Below are positions 9,372-18,278 of a DNA stretch of 56,576 nt, in pieces. The translations under genes were made by a program, and so were the position numbers. This DNA is from Lachnospiraceae bacterium. GTDB taxonomy: Bacteria; Bacillota; Clostridia; Lachnospirales; Lachnospiraceae. The notes under the pieces were generated by a model. It worked only from the letters and a program-made list of their open reading frames with translations. It did not search any database and was not told where the DNA came from. Within the stretch, counting starts at the first letter, position 1, and every line of letters begins with the position of its first letter. The DNA lies in the NCBI GenBank assembly GCA_029100405.1, contig JAQXPG010000125.1:1-56576 (forward strand). Reading direction: 5' to 3'.

Positions 9372-10532
9372 TTATCTGATAGCTTCTTCTGCTATCGTAT
9401 AAACCTTCTTATAAGCTTCTATCGATCTTGAAATATCAAATCGTTTTACGCGCTCCTCATTAGCCTTTCCCTCAGCTATGCGGCTACTCTTATAAAGCAT
9501 AACCTTCATAAGTTCGGCCAAACCGTCCACATCATCCGGTGAAAACATAAACCCGGAATCTTGAAGTGCATCTGTATTGCCTCTTATGTTACTTGCGATA
9601 CATGGAAGGCCACCTGCCATTGCTTCCATAAGAGCGCCCGGAAGGCCTTCCTGATAAGAAGGAAATACAAAACAATCTGCTGCCTTGAGAAGCTCCTTCA
9701 CATCCGGTCGATATCCAAGAAGTTTGACGCTTTTCTCTAACTGCAGATCATGAATATTTTTCTCGAGTTCTTCTTTCTTCTCACCGTCACCGGCAATCAT
9801 GAGAACAATATTTGGATTATTCAGCTTCTTCATTGCCTCAAGAAGAACCTTTTGGTTTTTTCTGTCAATAAGTTCTCCTACATTCAAGAACAACAATTGA
9901 TCTGTTTTCACGCCAAGCTCTTCTCGCTTTTTATCCCTGTCAATAGCAACATTCTGAAAATCCTTTATGTTGACTCCAACACCGGGATGAAGAATTACCT
10001 TGCCGCTGTTTTGAAGCTTGAATTTTTTCGCTACCTGATAATCCTCCTGATTGATGGTTATCAGCATATCTGTCCAATGTGCTAAGAACTTTTCTACCGG
10101 ATAGAAAATAAGCCAATTCTTCTTTGGTGCGCCTTTCCAAAAGTGAAACCCATGCGCCTGATAAATAACATATATTGGCTTTTTACCATTCTTAATCCGT
10201 TCTTTATTTATTTCATGCGCACATAATCTGCCTAAAACGCCGCCAGTGGGGGTATTGCAATGGATAACGTCGTATTTTCCATTCATGATAATTTTATATA
10301 ATTCACCATGAGCTCTTTTGTTATTTTTCCCTAAAGGATTGCGATCAAGATCGATATGAAGGGCTTTGATGTCGTATTTCCTGCAGTCTTCCTTATAGCC
10401 TTCTTTATCTGCCATTGTCATATTACTGACTATCGTAAAATCGATGCCCATTTCTTTAGCTGCAAGAATGGCAGAGCGCATAAAACCATTTATTCTTTTT
10501 CCCGATAGGCCGGTAATATATAGCAACTTCAT
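9372..10532 (-). CDS. GT4-family glycosyltransferase
   Basis: A 386-residue GT-B enzyme. It begins MKLLYITGLSGKRINGFMRS and has the N-terminal HCNTPTGGVLGR region seen in CapM/WbpX-like enzymes. The C-terminal domain shows NVGELIDRKNQ, MIAGDGEKKEEL, LGYRPDVKELLKAADCFVFP and SYQEGLPGALMEAMAGG, the E-x7-E donor site. It is flanked by hddA (gap of 3 bp) and the HddC-GmhB fusion, so GDP-heptose is a reasonable donor, but this is guilt by association. Confidence 0.88.
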   Translation of the reverse strand: MKLLYITGLSGKRINGFMRSAILAAKEMGIDFTIVSNMTMADKEGYKEDCRKYDIKALHIDLDRNPLGKNNKRAHGELYKIIMNGKYDVIHCNTPTGGVLGRLCAHEINKERIKNGKKPIYVIYQAHGFHFWKGAPKKNWLIFYPVEKFLAHWTDMLITINQEDYQVAKKFKLQNSGKVILHPGVGVNIKDFQNVAIDRDKKREELGVKTDQLLFLNVGELIDRKNQKVLLEAMKKLNNPNIVLMIAGDGEKKEELEKNIHDLQLEKSVKLLGYRPDVKELLKAADCFVFPSYQEGLPGALMEAMAGGLPCIASNIRGNTDALQDSGFMFSPDDVDGLAELMKVMLYKSSRIAEGKANEERVKRFDISRSIEAYKKVYTIAEEAIR

Positions 10533-10535
10533 CTT

Positions 10536-11555
10536 TTACTCCTCTACAGCTCCTTCTTTCGGAATATAGGTTTCCGGCGTGTAATGGATAACTCTTGTCC
10601 CTCCATCTTCAAAATGGAACGGTACATAGAGAAGATCCTTCATTGCTTCTTTTACAGCCTGCTTTTTCTCAGACTGAACGTAAAATACTAAGAATCCTCC
10701 GCCACCAGCACCGAGGAGCTTACCGCCAAGAGCACCGGCATCTATTCCACGCTGGTAAAGGGCATCAATACTATCCGTTGTAATGGCTCCGCCTGTCTGC
10801 CGCTTCAATTTCCATGTGTGATCGAGGAGACGCCCGAAGTCATCCAAATCACTGTTCTTATCTGTCAGAATTTTCTGCGCCTGATCTACAAGATCAAGCA
10901 TCTCCAGAAGCTGTTTTGTCTTATCGTGATAGCCTTTAGCATTTGCCTTCTGCATATCGGAGCTGAACCGCGTGAATCCAGTAAAAAACATCAGCAGATT
11001 ATCATCGAGCTGCTTCTTACGATCCGGATGGATAATCAGAGGATAGACATCATATGTACCATCTTTATTAAAATTGATTCTGTTGAATCCACCGAAGGAC
11101 GCTGCGATCTGATCCTGCCAGCCACCTGCCTCATTACAAAGAACACGTTCCAGATAAATGGCATCGTCGGCCAGCTTCTTTTTATCAGCATATTTTCCCT
11201 TCAGAGCGTAAAAAGCGTTCAGCATACCAACCGCGAAACTACTACTCGTTCCCAATCCACTTCTTGCTGGAAGATCAGCCTCATATGTGAGCCTCAGTTC
11301 ATGCATATCTAGCATCTTCATGGCATTTCTTATTGCAGGATGTTCGATGTCATCAATGCTCGTAACCCGTTCAATCTTTGAATAAGAAAGCTCAGTGCTG
11401 TAATCAAAAAACCTCGGCAGATGCCTCACAATGACATAGCAGTACTTATCGAATGTTGTTGAAATGACAGCTCCGCCATGCTCTGTGAAGAAGTCTTTCA
11501 TATCGGTTCCGCCGCCGAAGAAACTCATACGGAATGGTGTTCTTGTGATTATCAT
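10536..11555 (-). CDS. hddA: D-glycero-alpha-D-manno-heptose 7-phosphate kinase
   Basis: A 339-residue GHMP kinase. It begins TRTPFRMSFFGGGTDMKDFF, the opening of HddA proteins. The ATP-binding GHMP motif DLPARSGLGTSSSFAVG is at residues 94-110 and the C-terminal glycine loop GKLLGAGGGGFLVFY at about 277-291. It phosphorylates D-glycero-D-manno-heptose 7-phosphate at C1 in the alpha configuration, the step that commits to GDP-heptose rather than ADP-heptose. It overlaps the upstream glycosyltransferase by 4 bp, which suggests translational coupling. Confidence 0.93.
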   Translation of the reverse strand: MIITRTPFRMSFFGGGTDMKDFFTEHGGAVISTTFDKYCYVIVRHLPRFFDYSTELSYSKIERVTSIDDIEHPAIRNAMKMLDMHELRLTYEADLPARSGLGTSSSFAVGMLNAFYALKGKYADKKKLADDAIYLERVLCNEAGGWQDQIAASFGGFNRINFNKDGTYDVYPLIIHPDRKKQLDDNLLMFFTGFTRFSSDMQKANAKGYHDKTKQLLEMLDLVDQAQKILTDKNSDLDDFGRLLDHTWKLKRQTGGAITTDSIDALYQRGIDAGALGGKLLGAGGGGFLVFYVQSEKKQAVKEAMKDLLYVPFHFEDGGTRVIHYTPETYIPKEGAVEE

Positions 11556-12622
11556 AAGTTCCCCTCAATAAACTTTTTGAAATCTTCAACCTTACCAGAA
11601 GCGGCATATTTTTTACTGCCAATGCTGTAAGACTCCTGGCTCATCTTGTCATACACATCATTCGGCATCGCTACCGCCTCTTTTACCTTTTTAGAGAAGG
11701 CATCTATATTGCCAACCTCGATAAGATAGCCGGTTGTGCCATCAACCACCTGCTCTGCAATTGCTCCCACATTAAAAGCAATCACAGGTCTCGAATATTT
11801 ATACGCATCAATGATGATGCCGGACTGTGATGCGGAGTTATAAGGTACGATTGCCCAGTCTGCGTTAATGAAGACCTTCTTCATTTCTTCGTCTGAGACA
11901 TAACCGGTCTCAAGCCTTACGTTAGGTTCTTTCGCCAGTTCCTTAACCACATCCTCCATTTCTGGATCCACACGACCCACAACATCAAAACTCACATCCG
12001 GGCAAAGTCTGACAATCTTCAATAAGTTATCTGCACCTTTGTAAGGATTGATTCGTCCAAAGAAAAGAACCCGTTTGGAATGTGTCGGTTCTGTATATCC
12101 CGGATATCTTCTCCATAGTTCCATGTATTTCACACGATCGGGAGAAATGTGATACCTCTCTACCATTGCCGGAATGTAGGTCTTATTACGAAGAACAATT
12201 GTATCGGCAAGCTTCACCAGCGTTTTGTTGAAGAAATCTACACCCTTTACCTGCCGATCTCCTTCGTGAGGGATAACCTCGTGGATCACGTGGTAAATGT
12301 GTGTCTTGCCTTTCACAGCCTTAATAATCGGAAGGTTCCACACGTGGAGGCTCTCGAACCAGATGGCATCGAAGTGTGCTTTCTTCACGCGAGAGACGAT
12401 GGAGTGAAGTAAAGGCAGATCGAATGTTTTCTTCGTTATTCCGGGACGCTTTGGACAATCAACAAGCCAAGTGTGGCTGGATTTCTTCAGCGGAACCTTT
12501 GGTGTCTTAATTGCCAGAAGGTACACATCGATGTCCCTGTCTTTTCTTAATTCTTCATACATTCCGAATACTGTATCCTGATGATCGGCATTATCTGAGA
12601 ATGTAACTAATAACAGTTTCAA
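11552..12622 (-). CDS. GT4-like glycosyltransferase
   Basis: A GT-B enzyme of about 356 residues. I place the start at TTG (12620-12622), since GAGGGAG lies just before it and the protein then begins LKLLLVTFSDNADHQ; an ATG at 12676 also exists but would overlap the end of the upstream gene and give an unusual N-terminus. The C-terminal half shows VLFFGRINPYKGADNLLKI, DWAIVPYNSASQSGIIIDAY and RPVIAFNVGAI, typical of GT4 donor domains with the second Glu of the usual pair not obvious. It likely adds an early sugar after the initiating transferase encoded just upstream. Confidence 0.83.
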   Translation of the reverse strand: MKLLLVTFSDNADHQDTVFGMYEELRKDRDIDVYLLAIKTPKVPLKKSSHTWLVDCPKRPGITKKTFDLPLLHSIVSRVKKAHFDAIWFESLHVWNLPIIKAVKGKTHIYHVIHEVIPHEGDRQVKGVDFFNKTLVKLADTIVLRNKTYIPAMVERYHISPDRVKYMELWRRYPGYTEPTHSKRVLFFGRINPYKGADNLLKIVRLCPDVSFDVVGRVDPEMEDVVKELAKEPNVRLETGYVSDEEMKKVFINADWAIVPYNSASQSGIIIDAYKYSRPVIAFNVGAIAEQVVDGTTGYLIEVGNIDAFSKKVKEAVAMPNDVYDKMSQESYSIGSKKYAASGKVEDFKKFIEGNL

Positions 12623-12675
12623 ATTATCTCCCTCTAATAGCCAATATTTCCTTAACCGAAAAAAGGCTGTCCTCA

Positions 12676-14166
12676 TCAGACAGTCTTTCCAACGCTTTCC
12701 TGCCCTGCGTTCCCCTGTGAATCCTCTTTACTTCCTGCGGCCGCTGTTGTCTGCCCTTCCGCAACGCCCTCGGTGCTCTCCTTCATAAACAGGATTTTGA
12801 CTGTTGCTAAACAGATCTTGAAATCTTCTGCCAGACTTGGCTTTGAGATATACATGAGATCCATCAAAAGTTTGTCATATGGGGTTGTATTATATTGTCC
12901 GTATACCTGTGCGTAACCGGTCAGACCACAACGGCATTGAAGACGGAGATCGAATTCCGGTAATGTTTGCTTGTATTGTTCTGCGATTTCCGGTCGTTCC
13001 GGACGTGGGCCCACGATCGACATATCACCCTTTAGGATATTGATAAGCTGTGGTAACTCATCCATTCGACAAGCCCGGATAAATTTACCCACCTTCGTTA
13101 TTCTCGGGTCATTTTCTCCTGTCGATAGACGGGCGACACCGTCCTTCTCAGCATCCATTCGCATCGATCTGAATTTTAACACTTCAAAGACCCGACCGTT
13201 CTTCGTCAGTCTCTTCTGACGATAGAAGGCAGTGCCTCCATCCGAACGGATGATCAGCGAGAGGATGATCAACAAAGGGCTTAATAGAATAAGTGCGATA
13301 CCACTTAATATGATATCAAAAAACCGTTTGAAAAAGAGATATTCCGGGCTTGGATTGTAACGGCCAACACGTAGCATGGGCTCATGAAAAAGCGGCATGC
13401 GAATAGCGCCAGCCATAATAACATCACCGATTCTTGGGATTACGTAGGCTACAACATCATGTGCTGCACAGTATTTTACGATCTGATTTCTGGCATGACT
13501 GTGCAGACCGCAGAGGAAAACAGCCTTGGCATCTCCCATAACGGCATGGATACTGGCCTGTTCCTTTTCTTTCTCGCTCGGATCAATGGAATCGTCTAAT
13601 ACTTCATGAACGGAATATACCCCATCCACTTTAAAGTGTGACTCCAAACCGTATTGATGAATCAGGCTCTCCATTTCTTCCATCTCATCATAGATGATCA
13701 GAGAAGAGATGGCGGGATATTTCTTAAAGTACCACCGATGACTGAAATTAGCCCAAATACAGATCAGGGCAATCTGTACAAGATGCAGTAAAAGAAAGAA
13801 GGGTATATTCGGCAAGTGGCGAAGAAGAAGCCAGATGACGATGTAAGCTATAAAATTGGTAATGACCAGTGCCAGTACCTGAGAGTAGATGATTTCCGAG
13901 ATCCTCTTGACATGGATCATATAGCCATTGTAGAGATGGGAGATAGCAAAAAAGAGGATGTAGTAGAGCACAATGATCAAGACATTTCCCATTCGATAAT
14001 ATGGAATTGCCATCTTTTGAGAATAGTATCCCAGCCAAATGCCGATAAAAGGAATCCCCACTGCAATGACATCTAACAATTTTACGAAGCGCAAAATTAC
14101 CTTATGTTCTGTGCGGTCATGACCATAAATGTCATGTGAGATCGCTCCGTCATAATGATATTTCAT
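12676..14166 (-). CDS. Polyprenyl glycosylphosphotransferase (WcaJ/CpsE-type), initiates operon A repeat unit
   Basis: A 496-residue membrane enzyme. The N-terminal half has four hydrophobic helices and a CoA-binding-like domain. The C-terminal catalytic domain starts at the helix RFFDIILSGIALILLSPLL and holds KFRSMRMDA, CRMDELPQLINILKGDMSIV and GPRPERPE, the DE-containing motifs of this family. It transfers a sugar 1-phosphate to undecaprenyl phosphate. The C-terminal 30 residues are a Gly/Ala/Ser/Glu-rich tail. The start needs care: a G10 tract ends 6 bp before this ATG, and an upstream ATG (14220-14222) reads in a different frame into a stop that overlaps this start as ATGA. One more G would fuse the leader to the enzyme. 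A paralogue is at 24723-26147. Confidence 0.92.
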   Translation of the reverse strand: MKYHYDGAISHDIYGHDRTEHKVILRFVKLLDVIAVGIPFIGIWLGYYSQKMAIPYYRMGNVLIIVLYYILFFAISHLYNGYMIHVKRISEIIYSQVLALVITNFIAYIVIWLLLRHLPNIPFFLLLHLVQIALICIWANFSHRWYFKKYPAISSLIIYDEMEEMESLIHQYGLESHFKVDGVYSVHEVLDDSIDPSEKEKEQASIHAVMGDAKAVFLCGLHSHARNQIVKYCAAHDVVAYVIPRIGDVIMAGAIRMPLFHEPMLRVGRYNPSPEYLFFKRFFDIILSGIALILLSPLLIILSLIIRSDGGTAFYRQKRLTKNGRVFEVLKFRSMRMDAEKDGVARLSTGENDPRITKVGKFIRACRMDELPQLINILKGDMSIVGPRPERPEIAEQYKQTLPEFDLRLQCRCGLTGYAQVYGQYNTTPYDKLLMDLMYISKPSLAEDFKICLATVKILFMKESTEGVAEGQTTAAAGSKEDSQGNAGQESVGKTV

Positions 14167-14222
14167 CGCATACCCCCCCCCCGATTTTCATCTTGGGTTC
14201 GGTTGACATTCTTTTCACTCAT
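14163..14222 (-). CDS. Short leader frame crossing a G10 tract, overlapping the initiating-transferase start
   Basis: From ATG at 14220-14222 the frame reads MSEKNVNRTQDENRGGGMR and stops at TGA (14163-14165), which overlaps the transferase ATG (ATGA). AGGATT lies a few bases upstream as a possible ribosome site. With G10 the leader ends there; with 11 (or 8) G it would continue in frame as a 19-20 residue N-terminal extension of the transferase. Either the leader is a coupling peptide, or the true start of the transferase is here and the tract length controls it. Confidence 0.4.
   Translation of the reverse strand: MSEKNVNRTQDENRGGGMR
14173..14182 (-). repeat. Poly-G (G10) homopolymer tract
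   Basis: Ten consecutive C on plus, G on the coding strand, lie immediately 5' of the transferase ATG. It is the longest homopolymer I noticed in the window and sits where the ribosome site is expected. Such tracts slip readily; a sequencing length error is the alternative. Confidence 0.9.
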
Positions 14223-14262
14223 AATCCTATCGTTTCCTCAAATAATCCTCTGAGATGGCAGC

Positions 14263-15744
14263 TCAATCTTTCTGCTCCACCTGTATTCTCTGGTCCTTTT
14301 CGATCTGATCCAGGTACTCTTTTGCCTGATTTACACTATTCTGGTCCGGAATCATAACGTAAGCCTGGAAGTGTGGCATAGAATAGGTCGTATTCTTCGC
14401 GCCGGAACCTTCCACATGATACTTCTGGATATCCCAGCTTTTTCCATCATTCAGCTGATCACTGACCAGTGAGCTTATGGTATCGTAAGGAATGCTGGTT
14501 TCAAAGGAATCCGACAAGCTGGTCATCAACTGGTCAAAATTCTTCAGAACTGCAGCCGAACTCAGTTTATTGATGACGCCTTCGATCACGTACATCTGGT
14601 CCTTTCCTCTCTGGACATCTCCCTGAGGAAAAGCGTGCCGTTCTCTTGCAAAAGCCAGAGCTTCGTCAGAATTCAGATAATTGTCTCCCTTGACGAAAGT
14701 ATATCCGCCTGCCTGGAAGTCGTAATCCGAATGAACCCGGACACCGCCAAGGGCCTGAATAATATTGGTGAAACCGGTGAAATTCAACCGGAAGTAGTAA
14801 TCGATTTTCGTATCATAGAGCATGGACAGGGTATCCATGGATACATTTACACCATAGATCCCGGCGTGAGTCAGTTTGTCTTTTACCCCATTCGATATCG
14901 ACAAGGGTACATAATAGTCTCTCGGTGTCGTCAGAAGGAAGATCTGATGCGTCTTGGTATTGACGGTTGCCAGGATATTCACATCCGACCGGCTGGTCTT
15001 GGAAACCGCGCCCGGAGTATCGATGCCGGAAAGAAAGATGGTAAAAACGCCATCTGTTGCTTTCTGTCCCTGGTCTGCCAACTGAACTTCTGTCTTGATA
15101 TCATAAGACTTGATCTCTCGGATCTGACTTTTGAAATCCTTATATCCATCCACTTCCGAGATAGCCGGAAGAAATGCTTCATTCATGACAATAGCATCGC
15201 TTTCCTTATGAAGGAGGCCGGTTGCCATGCTTAAGAGATCGTCGTAGCTGTTCGATGCAGAAAGCTTCGCCGCCCCCTGATCCTTATCGATTCCCTGGTC
15301 CTTGGCAATACGCAAAAAGACCTGGTTCAGTTTCTTACTGTCATCGGTTTTCGAGATCCCGAAATTGTAATTCTTCGTCTCCCCGATTGATTGGGCCTTA
15401 TTATCCTTCAGAACATATACGCCGTAAACCGTAGACTCGGTCTTGGCATTGGTGATCTTCTTGGCTGTATTTACCGTCGTCTGGAGATAATGAAAAGCAA
15501 GTCCCGCTAGAATACTGATGATCAGGGCCAAAGCAATTCCGGTCCAGTAGGAGATCTTATGATGGTGGTGCTTCCTGGTCAGAACCAAGTCAAGGACCCA
15601 GATGGCTGCCAGAATAAGGAGAGCCAGCCCGGTATACTTGACCGGGAAGAATTTAGACCGGATGATCGTAATCATTAAGAGAGCCGAGGTGAAAAGCTCT
15701 GCAATCAGGAAGACCCAGCGGATGATTTTATGTCTTGTACGCAT
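14263..15744 (-). CDS. LytR-CpsA-Psr (LCP) family glycopolymer ligase
   Basis: A 493-residue protein with three N-terminal transmembrane helices (about 8-25, 35-52, 64-85), an extracellular accessory domain, then the LCP domain. LCP signatures are TTPRDYYVPL, GVRVHSDYDF and FARERHAFPQGDVQRGKDQM with the conserved Arg residues. LCP enzymes transfer undecaprenyl-linked polymers to peptidoglycan. Placed between the BY-kinase group and the initiating transferase, it likely anchors the operon A polymer to the wall. A second LCP protein is at 19425-20660. Confidence 0.92.
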   Translation of the reverse strand: MRTRHKIIRWVFLIAELFTSALLMITIIRSKFFPVKYTGLALLILAAIWVLDLVLTRKHHHHKISYWTGIALALIISILAGLAFHYLQTTVNTAKKITNAKTESTVYGVYVLKDNKAQSIGETKNYNFGISKTDDSKKLNQVFLRIAKDQGIDKDQGAAKLSASNSYDDLLSMATGLLHKESDAIVMNEAFLPAISEVDGYKDFKSQIREIKSYDIKTEVQLADQGQKATDGVFTIFLSGIDTPGAVSKTSRSDVNILATVNTKTHQIFLLTTPRDYYVPLSISNGVKDKLTHAGIYGVNVSMDTLSMLYDTKIDYYFRLNFTGFTNIIQALGGVRVHSDYDFQAGGYTFVKGDNYLNSDEALAFARERHAFPQGDVQRGKDQMYVIEGVINKLSSAAVLKNFDQLMTSLSDSFETSIPYDTISSLVSDQLNDGKSWDIQKYHVEGSGAKNTTYSMPHFQAYVMIPDQNSVNQAKEYLDQIEKDQRIQVEQKD

Positions 15745-15870
15745 TGATTCTCTGCTTGCTTTCTATTATTTCTATCTATATTTCTATATTTCTGTATCTC
15801 TGTTGAGACCGTTTCACTGCTATTGCATCACTTTACAAGCTATCTGTATCTCTGTAGCTCTGCAGTTGCA

Positions 15871-16698
15871 TTACTGCACTACCAGATTGAAGCTGACCGG
15901 TGCGGATGTATTCCCGTCACTGTCTGTAACAGTGATCTGTATAGGATAGCTTCCAGGCTGCTTCGTATTGTAGTCTCCGGAGACATTGACTCTCCGGAAA
16001 AGTGCATTCTGGTCATCCTTGTCATCCGTAATACTCGTAACCACACCAACCGGATTAAAGCGGCTGCCTGCTTTGATCTCTACCTGAGAAGAGGAGAGAG
16101 TCACTACAGGAGCTGCCGGGTTCGAACCCTCTGACTGAACCGAACCCGCTGCCGGCTGGTCTGCATTTGCTGATGCATTCGTATCTTGGTCTGGATTTGC
16201 TGCATTGGCATCGGAGCCGGTGCCAGAATTCTTGTCGGAGTCCTTGTCCGAGTTCTTCTCTGAATCCTTGCCGGTTTCCCCATCGCCTGTCGATTTCTCA
16301 TCGGACGAGTTTTCCGTCTTGGCTTTGCTATCGCCATTGGCTGAATCCGGGGAAGAAGCTTCCTGTCCACTTGCCTGATAGGTCACGGTTCTTGCTGCTG
16401 TGGTCGCATTATGTGCTTTATCTGACACGCCATAGAGGACAACTGCTTTGGTCTGGTCATTGTTCGGGGTGATGCTGACAATGAAAACCTTGTCTGTAAC
16501 ATCACCGTCACGGTTATCTTCGGCACGAAGCTTGGTCAGAAGATCGTTCGGATCTTCGCCTTCTTTATAGACAATGTCGGCATCGCTGAAGTGGATGACC
16601 GGCGGTTTTCGGTCTGTTCTGAGATACAGGAAAGCAGAGAGCAGAAGAAGTAAGACGCAGGCAAGTCCGAAAAATACCCGTATATTGAATTTTGTCAT
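15871..16698 (-). CDS. Membrane-anchored extracellular protein with two Ig-like (DUF5011-type) domains
   Basis: A 275-residue protein: N-terminal helix RVFFGLACVLLLLLSAFLYL (signal anchor), then KPPVIHFSD...VYKEGEDP, an Ig-like domain (about 31-105). A Ser/Asp/Asn/Lys-rich low-complexity linker (about 110-185) follows, then a second Ig-like domain (APVVTLSSSQVEIKAGSRF to the C-terminus). Each domain has the D-x-x-G-N-x-(S/T) strand end typical of DUF5011-like folds. It would sit on the outer membrane face spanning the wall. It occupies the position between BY-kinase and LCP where many operons carry a CpsB phosphatase, which I do not see here. Function unknown; a polymer-binding or assembly role is inference. 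Confidence 0.8.
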   Translation of the reverse strand: MTKFNIRVFFGLACVLLLLLSAFLYLRTDRKPPVIHFSDADIVYKEGEDPNDLLTKLRAEDNRDGDVTDKVFIVSITPNNDQTKAVVLYGVSDKAHNATTAARTVTYQASGQEASSPDSANGDSKAKTENSSDEKSTGDGETGKDSEKNSDKDSDKNSGTGSDANAANPDQDTNASANADQPAAGSVQSEGSNPAAPVVTLSSSQVEIKAGSRFNPVGVVTSITDDKDDQNALFRRVNVSGDYNTKQPGSYPIQITVTDSDGNTSAPVSFNLVVQ

Positions 16699-16719
16699 GC
16701 CCTGTCCTCCTTTTTCCTG

Positions 16720-17451
16720 TCACACTTTATCTTCCGGCTCCGCCTTGTCACCGTAGTATTTGCCATAGTATTTGCCGTAGTATTTCCCATAATACTTGCC
16801 ATAATACTTATTCCCGCTTGCTACAGGAACTTTATTCAATACGACGCCAAGGATATGGGAGCCTGCCATCTCCAGCTGATTCTGAACATCCTGAAGGAAA
16901 CGGTAGCTGACTTCACCGGATGCACAGACAATAATCGAGGCATCCGTTGCCCGGGAAATGACAACCGCATCGATCACGGATCCTACCGGCGGCGCATCGA
17001 CGATCACGTAATCATAATGGTCGCGAAGAGTCTGGATCAGGTAAGAAAAACGCTTGGATCCTAAGAGCTCCGACGGGTTGGGCGGAACCTGCCCGGAAAG
17101 GATCATATCGAGACGGTTTATATTGGTATTAAAAATGCATTCAGTTAGCTCTGCTTTCCCGGTCAGATAATGCGTCAGGCCCTTATAACTTCCTTTGACA
17201 TGATATCGGCCGGCCAAAACCGATTTTCGAAGATCTGCATCAACAAAGCATACATTCTTTCCAGCCTCAGTAAGAGAAACTGCCAAGTTCATCGTGGTTG
17301 TAGACTTGCCCTCGTTTGGCATGCACGACGTCACGACAAAAGCCTTTTTATCCTCGCCGGCAAATTCGATATTGGTCCGAAGCGCCTTATAGGCCTCGTT
17401 CATATGATAATCATTCTTATTATTTAGGGAGCGAATCGTGATCTCTGCCAT
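16720..17451 (-). CDS. CpsD/CapB-type bacterial tyrosine kinase with YYGK repeat tail
   Basis: A 243-residue cytoplasmic BY-kinase. Walker A is PNEGKSTTT (45-53), Walker A' CFVDADLRKS (68-77) and Walker B YVIVDAPP (148-155). The N-terminal EAYKALRTNI matches the helix that mediates oligomerisation. Residues 216-234 are five near-identical YYG(K/D) units giving ten tyrosines, the autophosphorylated cluster, here strictly periodic and encoded by a 12-bp tandem repeat. It is activated by the modulator encoded 4 bp upstream and controls polymer length and output. Confidence 0.94.
   Translation of the reverse strand: MAEITIRSLNNKNDYHMNEAYKALRTNIEFAGEDKKAFVVTSCMPNEGKSTTTMNLAVSLTEAGKNVCFVDADLRKSVLAGRYHVKGSYKGLTHYLTGKAELTECIFNTNINRLDMILSGQVPPNPSELLGSKRFSYLIQTLRDHYDYVIVDAPPVGSVIDAVVISRATDASIIVCASGEVSYRFLQDVQNQLEMAGSHILGVVLNKVPVASGNKYYGKYYGKYYGKYYGKYYGDKAEPEDKV
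16750..16806 (-). repeat. 12-bp tandem repeat encoding the YYGK tail of the tyrosine kinase
   Basis: Five in-frame copies of a TAYTAYGGSAAR-type unit, differing mostly at third codon positions. Unit-number change would keep the frame and alter the number of phosphorylatable tyrosines in pairs. Confidence 0.85.
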
Positions 17452-17454
17452 GGC

Positions 17455-18237
17455 TTACCTTCTTTCCTTAGAGTTTGACTTGCCTGTCACCCGTTTCTTC
17501 CCGGAACGGTGACCAGCCCTTTCTCCCTCTGACAGGGGGATGGTTCCAAGAACAGTGAGCCCTGTATATTTCTCGACATCGTCCGCGGTCTTGACCGTAT
17601 CATCAAGGAGATAGCGAACAACAAGAATCGCAATCGTAAGAAGCAGTCCAATCAGTGCGCCGACAAGGACATTCCGCTTGACATTCGGAGAAGACGGACT
17701 TGTTGGAAGTGACGCCGTCTCAACCGTATTCACAGCATCGATATTCATGACCTGTGTGATCCGGGCGGAAACGGATTTCCGGAGTGCATTGGCAAGCTTT
17801 CTTGCCATAGTCGGATCCGGGTCGCTGACACTGATCTGGAGGATCCGGGTGTTGGTCTGGTTCTCAACCTTGACGTGTGATTTCAATTGGGAAACCGTGA
17901 GGTCTGCACCAGACTGGGAAATGGCCTCTTCCAGGACCGGCCGGGTCGTTACCAGCTGGATATAATCTGCCGTCAGCTGGGTGGCTGTCTGCAGGTCGCT
18001 GGATGTGAGTGTATTCTGATCCTGACGGGACAGGATCAGGATTGATGTCTCAGAAGTGTACATAGGTGTCACAAAGAGGCTTGTGAAAATAAAGGTGATC
18101 AGGGCACAAAAAATAGTCACCAGAAGGACAATGACCTTCTGCGACCAGATAAGTCCGAAAACTTCAGCAAGGTCTATGGTGACTTCTTCATTGTTATTCT
18201 CTGTTGCCTTGGACCGGCGTAGTTCTTTCGAGTCCAC
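17455..18237 (-). CDS. Wzz-like chain-length modulator and BY-kinase activator (YveK/CapA family)
   Basis: A 260-residue protein with the Wzz topology. The N-terminal EVTIDLAEVFGLIWSQKVIV leads into TM1 (about 33-53). An extracellular domain of about 110 residues follows, with TPMYTSETSILIL and the proline-rich PTSPSSPNVKRN. TM2 (about 186-207) leads to a short cytoplasmic tail that contacts the kinase. The start is GTG (18235-18237) behind AGAGGA. It is the first gene of operon A; promoter and operator candidates lie just upstream. Confidence 0.92.
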   Translation of the reverse strand: MDSKELRRSKATENNNEEVTIDLAEVFGLIWSQKVIVLLVTIFCALITFIFTSLFVTPMYTSETSILILSRQDQNTLTSSDLQTATQLTADYIQLVTTRPVLEEAISQSGADLTVSQLKSHVKVENQTNTRILQISVSDPDPTMARKLANALRKSVSARITQVMNIDAVNTVETASLPTSPSSPNVKRNVLVGALIGLLLTIAILVVRYLLDDTVKTADDVEKYTGLTVLGTIPLSEGERAGHRSGKKRVTGKSNSKERR

Positions 18238-18278
18238 TGGATAATCCTCTCATTCTAGTCCTAATCGACAACAAGTCA

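Noticed and set aside
16750-16806. Tandem repeats as a CRISPR array
   Set aside because: Units of 12 bp without spacers, in frame inside a kinase gene.
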